The translations under genes and the position numbers were made by a program. Below are positions 34,568-44,245 of a stretch of 64,000 nucleotides of DNA, in pieces (position 1 is the stretch's first letter; each line of letters begins with the position of its first letter). The notes beneath the pieces are model-generated. The model had not been told where the DNA came from. It saw nothing but the letters and a program-made list of their open reading frames with translations, and searched no databases. This stretch comes from Albugo candida (Eukaryota; Oomycota; Peronosporomycetes; Albuginales), in contig JBDOQK010000029.1 of assembly GCA_040437565.1 (NCBI GenBank), positions 124,001-188,000 of the forward strand. Direction: 5' to 3'.

Positions 34568-35420
34568 TTACTCGCTTCTCAAATCTTCCAAAAGCTTCGA
34601 AATTTCCGCATTCGCCGTTACTCTTGATGATGGAGATAAATCGTAATACTTTTTCTTCGAGTGCTTTTCCCACTAACAGAGAATATTAGACAATAGTGAA
34701 ATACATCACAAAAAGGATCAAATTCTTTCAACGTACCAGCCGAACATCGCGAACAGAGTGATGTCGTGGCTCGTATGTGTGTTTGGTGCGTTTGATACCC
34801 CTATTGTGCTTGTCTAATAGCTGCTGCAGCTCAGCATCGTCGCGTTTGGCATCAGCTTGATCTCTAACTCGTCGTTTTGAAGCAATGCTGGCCATTTGAT
34901 TCATCTGCGCACCTTGTCGAGTCGTGAGAGCGACAAATCGTTTCTTTTCATCGTTACTCGACTTGATCTTGCTAATATTCCTCTTCTTATCATTGCCTAC
35001 CAATCGGTCATCTTTTCGTAATTTTTTATCGTCAGATGTCGCCACAGCGAAGTTTGCACTTTTTTTATCTATTTGCTTGCGGTGTCTTTCACTATTTTGA
35101 TTTTCGACAATGACTCGTCGTTCGCCCCACCCTTCTTTGCGGACGTTTTCTAGACTATCGCGTTTATTCTGCATTTCGATTTTCTTCTTCAAAGCGTGTT
35201 TGCTTAAGGTTTTTATAATATAGATGCTTGGTTTGCTGTGATCTTCATGAAGCACATCAAACCACTTGTCGTATTTTCTTTCATCTGAGCCGAATTCTTC
35301 GTTATCTTTCTTTGCTGTAGATAATGCGGTCAAATCCAGAAAACGAGTCGGTGCGTCAAATTCAAAGAGCGGATCGCGCATACTTAAGCTAGGTACGCTT
35401 TTGGTCTTTGGAGGCACCAA
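34568..35420 (-). CDS. Lysine-rich hypothetical protein, at least two exons
   Basis: The long exon (35420-34728) encodes FEFDAPTRFLDLTAL, then a basic, charged middle (DKKLRKDDRLVGNDKKRN), then TYEPRHHSVRDVRL. A GT donor follows, and an acceptor near 34670 opens WEKHSKKKYYDLSPSSRVTA then ISKLLEDLRSE with stop at 34568. The 5' end is unsettled: a stop lies just upstream of the long frame, and an extra exon with IPDSEIVI near 35490-35450 can be spliced to it. A nuclear or cytoskeletal basic protein is possible; no family was recognised. Confidence 0.55.
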
Positions 35421-35763
35421 AGGTAGATACGATTTTGATTATCGGCAGACATCAGGTACGATTACGATCTCCGAGTCCGGAATGCTCTCTTTAATGGAAT
35501 AATCGACCTAGAAAGCGCACGTTTTTTGTGATTGCAAGTAGGATCATAGAGGTAGAAGTCGCGTGGATAGTTGTTTTATAATCAGACAGAGTCGCTAAAT
35601 GCATGCGTGACGGCGGACTGGGTCGGCTGGAAGGTCCTCGATAAAGAACCGTGGTCGGTCGTAATCATTGCACACTACTATTCGTACGTGCAAAGAAATT
35701 ATGTTGTTATTGAATTGCAAGGGAATGTCCATAGATTCTTAGGTCGCGACTCATAACACTTAG

Positions 35764-35873
35764 ATGTCAGCATTCGAAGAGGCCTGTCGCATAGTTTTCT
35801 CAAAGGATCAATCGATCGACGAAAAAGTAGCGCTCTCCACGTATATTACATCAGACCATCGCCGCCACTTGAG
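35764..35873 (+). CDS. Exon 1 of a small host gene truncated or split by copia relic 2
   Basis: ATG at 35764 opens MSAFEEACRIVFSKDQSIDE then KVALSTYITSDHRRHL, followed by a donor (TTGAG|GTAACTTT) at 35874. The copia 5' LTR begins 38 bases later. Just after the 3' LTR an acceptor (TGACTAG|GATG) opens a matching phase that reads RMIFRVYRFRDCTRIAQLIA then KMKTKN and stop at 40728. Joined, this gives a 62-residue protein. The two ends fit in phase, but no target-site duplication supports the insertion model. Confidence 0.4.
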
Positions 35874-35911
35874 GTAACTTTTTCATGTTTTAATTTAAAG
35901 TGCATAATTTG

Positions 35912-36168
35912 TTGGAAACGGTGAGAAAAGTTGAAGGAGCAAGTGAATCTCGAGGAGCTTCGATGAGAACGGAAGAGGCGGCTGTCAGACCTCGGCAGGT
36001 AGATGTAGGAATAGTTGCACGTTAGCTCCAAAATTCAGATAGAGCTAGAAAAAAGGTAGTTCGGTAGAGGTGGAGAGTAAGGCATAGAAGAGAGAGAATA
36101 GCAGGTAAGGACAAACATAATACACAGAATCAATTTCGCGATCAACAACGCACCGAGCAATTACAACA
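35912..36168 (+). repeat. 5' LTR of copia relic 2
   Basis: Starts TGTTGGAAAC and ends TTACAACA, giving TGTTG/CAACA ends. It matches the 3' LTR over the GGAATAGTTGCACGTTAGCT and GGACAAACATAATACACAGA blocks. Confidence 0.85.
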
Positions 36169-36843
36169 GGTTATGAGCCCAATAACGGGATCAGACGACA
36201 GAAAGGGCGGACCGGCATCATCAGGTCACACAAATGCCTCACAGTCACGCGCAGCAACTCCGCCGCGCGCCGCTGCTGTCATTAGAGACGTGCCAGCTCG
36301 TGAAAGAACCTCGGCAACAGACGAAAAGATTCTCACGGCCCTCGCCGCTCTGTCGGATCGCATGGAAATGATGGAGACTTCCCAGATGCAGACCGACGAG
36401 GATGAGCGCATGCTTGGTGCGATAGAGAGTGACCTGTTTTCTTCAGCTCTCGATGTGAAGATGGGCGCAAGGACGATGACAATCGATGCGCTGATGAACT
36501 CTCCGAAGCGCAAACCAGCATCTATTCAAGCGCAAGCATCATCACCCGTATTTGGCGAATCCTTGTTCTCGTCTCTCGTGACGCTGTCACCGATACCGCC
36601 CATACAGTAGACAGGTGCGCTCTCCGGTCGACGCGGTGCCTCCTCGAGAGGGTGGTGCAGCAGCGCCAGCTAGGAGCGTTTTACCACGCGACACCGACGG
36701 CAGCTCAGCGCAAACTATATCCGCAAGTTTGACGGCACTGAGCTGTATCGTGGCTTGGATTCCAGTTTTTCTGAATGGGGAAAGACGTTTTTTCCTTGCG
36801 ACAGGTCAACTTGGCCGAGGCATCGTGCGGTTTTCGCTGTAGC

Positions 36844-36943
36844 NNNNNNNNNNNNNNNNNNNNNNNNNNNNNNNNNNNNNNNNNNNNNNNNNNNNNNNNN
36901 NNNNNNNNNNNNNNNNNNNNNNNNNNNNNNNNNNNNNNNNNNN
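36844..36943. other. Assembly gap 10, flanked by 66-bp unmerged overlap
   Basis: A run of 100 N; 36778-36843 equals 36944-37009. Confidence 0.95.
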
Positions 36944-39900
36944 GGGAAAGACGTTTTTTCCTTGCGACAGGTCAACTTGGCCGAGGCATCGTGCGGTTTT
37001 CGCTGTAGCGAAGGCGTTAATGTGAACCTGCTCGGTCATTACCTGGCTGGTACAGACGAAAGGCACTATCATAAGCAAGTCGATTTCTGGTGTCCTCAGC
37101 GAAAGGAATCACGCAGATGTTTTGGGTGCGAAAAGACTGGACATATTCAAGCGAATTGCCGGATCAGGTTGAAAGATACCCGCAGAAGCGATGAAAGATC
37201 AGTGAAAGCCATATTGTGCTCGCAAGGGGCAAATACAAAGCACGTAAGCGCGGAAAACGCGGTGGGCGTAAGCAAAAGGCGCAAGCTGATTCTGTGAATG
37301 CTACCGGTGATGTTAACGATAGTAAACCAAGCGACTGGATTCTGGAAAATGATTCAAGCAGGCAATTGATGAATGACGCATCGATTATACACGACGCTGA
37401 AGAGTACGACCACGAGATCTCGATGAATGGCAGACGGTGAGTCGCTGAAGATCTCCAGTGTTGGAAGTGCTCGCTTACAAGTAACTACGGATGGTAAAGA
37501 GCGAACGATCACGCTCACGAACGTATATCTGGCGCCGCATTTGGGCGCAAAATCGTCTTATACGTGAAGCTTGAGAGGAATGGGTTCGGGCTCGTGTACA
37601 GTGGATCATGTCGTTCGCTAGTGCGACGGAGCGACGGAGCAGTAGCCTTCGATGTCATTAGGTGGACGAACGGACTGTACGTGCATACAACGGTGACAGC
37701 TGTGCGCCTAAAGACGTCATCAGATGTTTTAATGGCTATGCTTACCACCACAGGATCTAGCACGCCAGCAGCAGATGTGCAGTGTGGATCCATGATGCAA
37801 TTTCATGCTCGGATGGGACTCCTATCGCTCGGAACGATTAAAAGAATGGCGAAGAAGACACCAGGGTCTTGCATCAAGATTACGAACCACAAGAGAGGGC
37901 CTGTATTTCGTGCAAAGAAGGGAAGCAGACAAAGAACAAGCAGCCGCTAGCGGACATCGGCGGAAACGCGCCTATTGATCGCATTGGTGGAGTGATTTGT
38001 TCCACTTTGAAAGGTCCTAAGACGTCATCAGGTAGGCGCGGCAATCGCTACCTCGTGAACTTCGTCGACCCCAAGTCGAACTACTGTCGTGTTTTTTTTG
38101 GCGTCCACGAAAGACAAGGCTGCAAAAAAGTTCGAAGATTTCCTGGTTTTCTCGAGCGAATGTTTGAGTGCAAAATTTACGTTTTGCGAACGGACGGTGG
38201 GGGAAGTACATAAATGTTGACCTGTTCTGCTAGCGCATAGAAGTTGAGCGACAGATCAGGGAATCAAGGTTCGAACGGCAAGGCCGAGCGCTTGCACCGG
38301 ACATACTCAACATGGCACGCAGCATGATCTTTGTCAGCCGGCTCCCGATCAAATTTTGGGAGACGCCGTGGAGTACTACACGTACATTGTGAACAGGAGC
38401 CCGACTCTAGCGAACACCAGACGCGCATCGCCGATTGAAGTGCTGTGTTTGGGAGCACCTGGGCGGTATACATAGACACACAAAAAATCGCTTGCGCAGA
38501 AATCGCAAGCTGGCGTCATCAACCAGCTATGAAACCAAATTTTTTTTCGTCTTTTTGCAGAAGGACATTAAGTTCGTGACGAAGCAGCACGTTATGAACA
38601 TCGAGACTCTTAGTGAGGAGCAAAACTGTCAGCTGCAGCGCTCACTGAAGTTTGAACACCAAGTTGAAATGACTACATCTATACCAGGGACTCAAGTCAC
38701 TACATGTGAGAGCGCGCCTCCAGATAAGAGGATAAAGAGCGTCCACAAAGGAAAAAACAGTGGAAGCGTGCGGCGTATAGCCCTCGAGGGATTTCTAAAC
38801 GCGCAGCGGCGACTGGATACAAGAAAGAGTCATCTCAAGGTCAAAGCGTGGTAAAACTCGTTGCTGAGGGCGATCCGAAGAACTACACTGACGCAATGCG
38901 GAGCTCAAAGCGTGACGACTGAACGAAGGCAATGCTTGAAGAGATAAAGGCTCTCGAGGATAACGGTGTGCGGAGACTGATCAAGCGATCAGCCAACAGC
39001 AACGCTCTCGACACGAAATGGGTCTACAAGACAAAAACGGACGCACAAGGGAGCATAGAAGACTCAAAGAGCGATTAGTCGCGTGCGGGAACGAACAAGT
39101 CCTGGGAGTGTACTACAGTCACACTTTCGCTGCGGTTATGGACCTGTCGACAGCGGCAAAGCACGGTGACATACCGAATGCGTATTCAAGGCCGACAAAG
39201 AAGCGCACCTCGAGATTTATCTGCAAGTTCCTCGGGGATGGACGTAGACGAAAAGACGCTAGATAATCTCGGCGCCAGGAGCAAGAGCGATTTGTTGCTA
39301 CAACTGCATAAGAGCCTATACGGATTGAAGCAAGCGATGCGCCTGTGGAGTCAATTGCTACATGCGAGGCTCACTGAGGCGGGATACAAATAGTGCGTTG
39401 TGGACATGTGTTTATATCGCAAACAAGATGGTGGAGACGTCGTCATGGTCGGCGTATATGTCCATGGCCTGCTGGCAACCGGAACTAGCGCTGAAGTCTT
39501 CATGTCAGCCTCGGCTCGCTGTCGATTAAGGAACTGAGACGTTTGTCAAAGTTTCTGGGTATGCGCGTGTCACTTGACAATACGGCTCCTATGTTCTGGA
39601 TCAGGAGGAGGCTATTCAAGACCTTCTGCGCGTGCATGGGCTTGTAGAAGCAAACCCGACGCTTTCGCCTATTAGATCCGACTGTTAAGAGGTTCATGAA
39701 GAAGTCAGCGCTACTCGGGACGACGAGCGAGGCTGGAGAATCATCAATTAAGGGCTTTCAGTCGCTTGTTGGAAGTCTACTTTGAGTGGCGCGGTGCACG
39801 CGGCCAGATGTGTCGTTCGCTGTGCGCAAAGCGACGCAGAAGCGCACCAGCCAAGTGTTCACGATTGTATGTTGATGAAGCGCATTGCATGATATCTAAA

Positions 39901-40384
39901 AAGGGACTCAAGAAGTAAGGCTGTGGATGACACCAAGAGTTGAAGTTCGGGAGACTCCGACGCTGGATTTGTACAGTGACGCAGATTTTGCAAGTGACAA
40001 GAAGGACCGCAAGTCGCCGACTGTCAACATCGTTTTGCTTAACGGCATGCCCGTGAGCTGGAGTTCAAAAAAAAACAGGCAACTATAGAAGAAGAGTTTG
40101 TTGCCGTTCGGAATCCTCGCGCGATTTGCTCGGCATCCGTGAGATGCTGGGCGAGGTCAACATGGCGCCCGCTCTACTCATGCTAATGCATGCGGATAAC
40201 CAGGCGTCTATCAAGCAAATTGAAGGCGAAGCATCATCGGTAAAGGCTAAACACATTGATGTGCGGCTCAAGTTCGTGTGCGACTACGCCAGACGCGGCA
40301 TTTTTCTCGCGCAATACGTGCGTTCGGAGTAAATGCTCTCAGACTTGCTGACGAAAGCACTGGACTCAGCAAATCTTGCAAATT

Positions 40385-40642
40385 TGTGTTCACTCGTGTG
40401 CTTGGAGTATCAATTAAAGGACTTCGAGATGAGAAAAAAGCACGGAAGAGGCAGAGGTCACGTCTCGGCAGATAGGTATTGGAATAGTTGCACGTTAGCT
40501 TCAAAATTCAGGTAGAGACAGAGAAGAAGGCAGTTCGCTAAAGGTGGAGAGCAAGGCATAGAAGAGAAAGAATAGCAGGTAAGGACAAACATAATACACA
40601 GAATCAATTTCGCCATCAACAACGCACCCAACATTTACAACA
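40385..40642 (+). repeat. 3' LTR of copia relic 2
   Basis: Ends TTTACAACA at 40642. The first ~60 bases are poorly matched to the 5' LTR, so the start is approximate. Confidence 0.8.
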
Positions 40643-40649
40643 TGACTAG

Positions 40650-40728
40650 GATGATCTTTCGCGTTTACCGATTCCGCGATTGCACGAGGATAGCTCAATT
40701 AATAGCCAAGATGAAAACAAAAAATTAG
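40650..40728 (+). CDS. Possible exon 2 of the host gene split by copia relic 2
   Basis: An acceptor TGACTAG directly precedes it. In the phase required by exon 1 it reads RMIFRVYRFRDCTRIAQLIA then KMKTKN and stops. See the exon at 35764. Alternative phases give a longer Glu/Lys-rich frame that runs into the MITE, so the assignment is uncertain. Confidence 0.3.
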
Positions 40729-40761
40729 AATTAGAAGAAAGACATTCTATTATATTATTAA

Positions 40762-41462
40762 GGGGGCCGCTATGGCCACAAACAAAACTACTACGGCCAC
40801 AGAAAATTGATCTAACCAATCACAGCTCACAAAATTTAATTGCTGCTAAGTATGCTAGCCAATCAGGTCACTTGTCTACTTTTGTACACGAGCTCATTCT
40901 GTTTCTTACGCTGCTTATGTTATATTGTTCTAGCGTAGGTACGTTTTTTCCTGATATCTGTATGGTAGGCTTATAGTAGAGACTCAGGATGTTGGAAAGG
41001 TGGCGGTTGCTGCTGAGAAAAATAAAAAATCGTTTTTTCTTAAATTATTTATTATTTGTTTATATAAATTCTATTTTCAGAATTAAAAGTGTTCAGTAAT
41101 ATAAGTAGAAAAGCATGGCTTCACGCCGCGCCGATTGCCATTGGACATGGAGCTTTTTCTAGATGTGATTGCAAAACTTTAGTGATTGGAAAAAACACGT
41201 AGGAAGAAAGGAATATTTCAAACTGACCTGTTCAAATACTTTCCTAACGGTGTAGTCTGAAATCTTTCGGTTGATATGCTGAAAAATGTCACCACGTGGG
41301 TCGGCTGCGCGAAAGTTATAATTTTCTTTTGTTGCTTCGCCAGTTCTGGCGTACTTAGCAACAATATAATTTGTGAGCTGTGATTGGTTAGATCAATTGT
41401 CTGTGGCCACAGTGGTTTTGTCTGTGACCGTAGTATTAATGTCTATGGCCATAGCAGTTCCC
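40762..41462. mobile_element. MITE of about 700 bp with ~100-bp TIRs
   Basis: The left end GGGGGCCGCTATGGCCACAA (40762) pairs with the right end, which reads inward from 41462 as GGGAACTGCTATGGCCATAG. The shared block AATTGATCTAACCAATCACA lies further in on both sides. The arms are about 95-120 bp with small insertions. The interior has no transposase frame, so it is non-autonomous. TTATTAA occurs beside both ends as a possible target duplication, offset by two bases on the right. The superfamily cannot be decided. Confidence 0.7.
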
Positions 41463-41474
41463 TTTTATTAATTG

Positions 41475-42146
41475 CTAGGGATTTTCAGTATTGCAAATTT
41501 CATCAAATCCGATGAGCGTCTCGGCTGCCGACTGTAAAGCTTGGATTTCATCCAGGTACACCTCCAAAAGATCTCGATATCCACGCTCCAAACGCTCGAA
41601 ATACATATACTCCTCCATAGTAATGCATGCGTCGTAATCCCAGCCGATAGTAATCACATCCATGCAATCGGCCGTCGCTCCGTTGACTTGACGGAGGATT
41701 TCCTGCTTCCGGGCCTCTTTGAATTTGTTCTTCATTTCTGTCGAATTCATATAATCGATGTCCTCCTGTAACGCGGCTGCCGGAGATGGCATTCCACCGC
41801 TTTCCTGCTCCTCCTCGTGATATAGTGTCATGTTACGTACCGTGAGCAATCTTTTCAGCTCATTCATAACGCGATCTTTTGTGACCGTGATGTTCTTCAC
41901 AGCAGTGGATATTGTCTCCACCGCCTCATATTCGTCCGGATTCATTGATCCAGACCAGCGCTTCCACTGCGCACGGATTTGAGCTGCACATGCAGCATAA
42001 GCTTCAGCAATACGCTTCAGCAAGTCTTTAAAGTAGGTTAGCATGTTGTTAGAATTTTTTGAAAAGTGAAATACCTTCTTGTTGATCGAGAACCTTCGTC
42101 GTTGCCGATCATTGACACTAAGTCTCTTGGCGAGAAATCGTGTCAC
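41475..42146 (-). CDS. Hypothetical protein, 223 residues
   Basis: One open minus-strand frame from MTRFLAKRLSVNDRQRRR to IGFDEICNTENP. Its N-terminus is basic and the rest is mostly helical and acidic, with RIAEAYAACAAQIRAQWKRW and VYLDEIQALQSAAETL as likely amphipathic helices. No signal peptide, membrane segment or known motif was seen. The first 130 or so codons recur at 42686-42295 through unmerged contig ends, so this is one gene. The MITE lies just beyond its stop. Lineage-specific; function unknown. Confidence 0.55.
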   Translation of the reverse strand: MTRFLAKRLSVNDRQRRRFSINKKVFHFSKNSNNMLTYFKDLLKRIAEAYAACAAQIRAQWKRWSGSMNPDEYEAVETISTAVKNITVTKDRVMNELKRLLTVRNMTLYHEEEQESGGMPSPAAALQEDIDYMNSTEMKNKFKEARKQEILRQVNGATADCMDVITIGWDYDACITMEEYMYFERLERGYRDLLEVYLDEIQALQSAAETLIGFDEICNTENP

Positions 42147-42194
42147 TCAAGGGATCAAATAGATACGTGCCAACATTAATAAGGGCGAAACCTA

Positions 42195-42294
42195 NNNNNN
42201 NNNNNNNNNNNNNNNNNNNNNNNNNNNNNNNNNNNNNNNNNNNNNNNNNNNNNNNNNNNNNNNNNNNNNNNNNNNNNNNNNNNNNNNNNNNNNN
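42195..42294. other. Assembly gap 11, flanked by 440-bp unmerged overlap
   Basis: A run of 100 N; 41755-42194 equals 42295-42734. Confidence 0.95.
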
Positions 42295-42793
42295 TCGATG
42301 TCCTCCTGTAACGCGGCTGCCGGAGATGGCATTCCACCGCTTTCCTGCTCCTCCTCGTGATATAGTGTCATGTTACGTACCGTGAGCAATCTTTTCAGCT
42401 CATTCATAACGCGATCTTTTGTGACCGTGATGTTCTTCACAGCAGTGGATATTGTCTCCACCGCCTCATATTCGTCCGGATTCATTGATCCAGACCAGCG
42501 CTTCCACTGCGCACGGATTTGAGCTGCACATGCAGCATAAGCTTCAGCAATACGCTTCAGCAAGTCTTTAAAGTAGGTTAGCATGTTGTTAGAATTTTTT
42601 GAAAAGTGAAATACCTTCTTGTTGATCGAGAACCTTCGTCGTTGCCGATCATTGACACTAAGTCTCTTGGCGAGAAATCGTGTCACTCAAGGGATCAAAT
42701 AGATACGTGCCAACATTAATAAGGGCGAAACCTATTTGATGTAAATTACATTACATTAGCCATACAAATCTGGCATTATGAAGCTTATGTAGT

Positions 42794-44150
42794 CTAGTAT
42801 GTAGCCCGAAGTTGCGCCGCTGCAAATACTTTCGAATTCGATGCGAGCGTATACAATACATTGCTACTGCCTTCATCCGTAGGGACACCCATATGCACTT
42901 GTGCAAAGATTAGGGCCCATGGATTGTCTTTGATGCATCACCAGAGCATCTGTGAGTAATAATCCGCTACTGCATCCATCGGCACAATATGTGTGTCTTC
43001 CGCGCGCCAAATCGATCAAAACGGTACACGAGCAAGTTTGTATGAATCGTTAAACCATCTACGCCCGCACATAGTTAAACTTCCACAGAGTAAAAGGCGC
43101 TCGAAGTAATTGCTGTAAATTGGTTCGATCAAAGAACAGAAAGATTCAATACGCGAATGCTAATGCAATTACGTATGCGAGTTCATTCTTCACCTTGAAT
43201 CGCAGAATCTCGTGGGTTGTTCTTGTATCGGGCCATCCAATGCTGTCATTGAAAAAGCGTTCTGGTCTAGAAATGCGGCAAAGGATTTGCGAGGACCTCT
43301 CTCGTCCCCGACAAACGTTCTGATAGAATTGAGGAAAGGAGAAGGCTGCTCCGTATGCACTTCCTTTAAACTGTATACTTGTGGTCTGATTCCATTCACA
43401 AAAAAAAGAAATAGGGGGTATAGGATGTTGAATCTTTTGATGTATACCGTCTCTTGAGTGAGAATTGATATGCTTGTCCAAGGATTTCAATGGTTGGATG
43501 GCAATAACACCTTTCAAGCTGTTTCCTTGGACCGCTGTATCCCGCTCATACAGTCTGCACGAATGCAAATTCTCAAATTCCTATAAATCCAGCCAANNNN
43601 NNNNNNNNNNNNNNNNNNNNNNNNNNNNNNNNNNNNNNNNNNNNNNNNNNNNNNNNNNNNNNNNNNNNNNNNNNNNNNNNNNNNNNNNNNNNNNNNGAGA
43701 ATTGATATGCTTGTCCAAGGATTTCAATGGTTGGATGGCAATAACACCTTTCAAGCTGTTTCCTTGGACCGCTGTATCCCGCTCATACAGTCTGCACGAA
43801 TGCAAATTCTCAAATTCCTATAAATCCAGCCAAGATGCTGTTTTTGGGTACGATATGATTGTCACATGTCACCAATACGCAATCAGTTTGCTACAAAATC
43901 ATCCAAATTCTCTACGAATATCCAATTACGATAAGAGCCGGTCGAATCTGAAAGTGATGACACTTTCGCACCACTAGATGACAATGCCTCGAATAACTAA
44001 CGTTAGTATCCATACGGACACCTTCCATAATCCAGAAAGAAATCATTCTCGCACGATCATACATCTAAGTGACCATCTACACGATTTATGCATCAGGATT
44101 TGTTAAGAAAAACGGCCTGAAAAAAAAACACTGAATATCTTCGAAAGCCC
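42794..44150 (-). CDS. Gene X: unrecognised multi-exon minus gene
   Basis: Coherent exons in minus order: RMISFWIMEGVRMDTNVSYS (near 44070-44000), EFENLHSCRLYERDTAVQGN then SLKGVIAIQPLKSLDKHINS (43580-43460), SIRTFVGDERGPRKSFAAFL then DQNAFSMTALDGPIQEQP (43340-43210), and DTHIVPMDAVADYYSQMLWC then IKDNPWALIFAQVHMGVPTD, ending at TAG 42794-42796. Short GT-AG introns are plausible between them, including one ending CCAATTTACAG near 43108. A decayed inverted copy lies at about 62790-63720. The conserved wording suggests a real protein, but no family was recognised. It is divergent from CEP120, which starts close by. Confidence 0.5.
43597..43696. other. Assembly gap 12, flanked by 137-bp unmerged overlap
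   Basis: A run of 100 N; 43460-43596 equals 43697-43833. Confidence 0.95.
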
Positions 44151-44245
44151 GACTGAAAGATAAAAGCTTTGCTCCATCAAACGCGTTATGTTTTGAATTA
44201 AACTTCTAATTTTGTAATTGATGTTTTGCGTTTATACCTGAAGTA

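Larger units (their letters stand above)
35912..40642 (+). mobile_element. Ty1/copia retrotransposon relic 2 with both LTRs
   Basis: The 5' LTR is 35912-36168 (257 bp, TGTTGG...CAACA); the 3' LTR ends at 40642 and begins near 40385. A primer-binding-like GGTTATGAGCCC directly follows the 5' LTR. Coding order is gag from 36173, zinc knuckle CFGCEKTGHIQANC near 37120, protease remnant near 37340, integrase 37600-38500, reverse transcriptase 38930-39500 (RLVACGNEQVLG, HKSLYGLKQA) and RNase H to about 40330 (KHIDVRLKFVCDYA). It is broken by several interruptions. The LTRs differ at many sites and by small gaps, so it is old. No target duplication was seen. One assembly gap lies inside. Confidence 0.9.
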
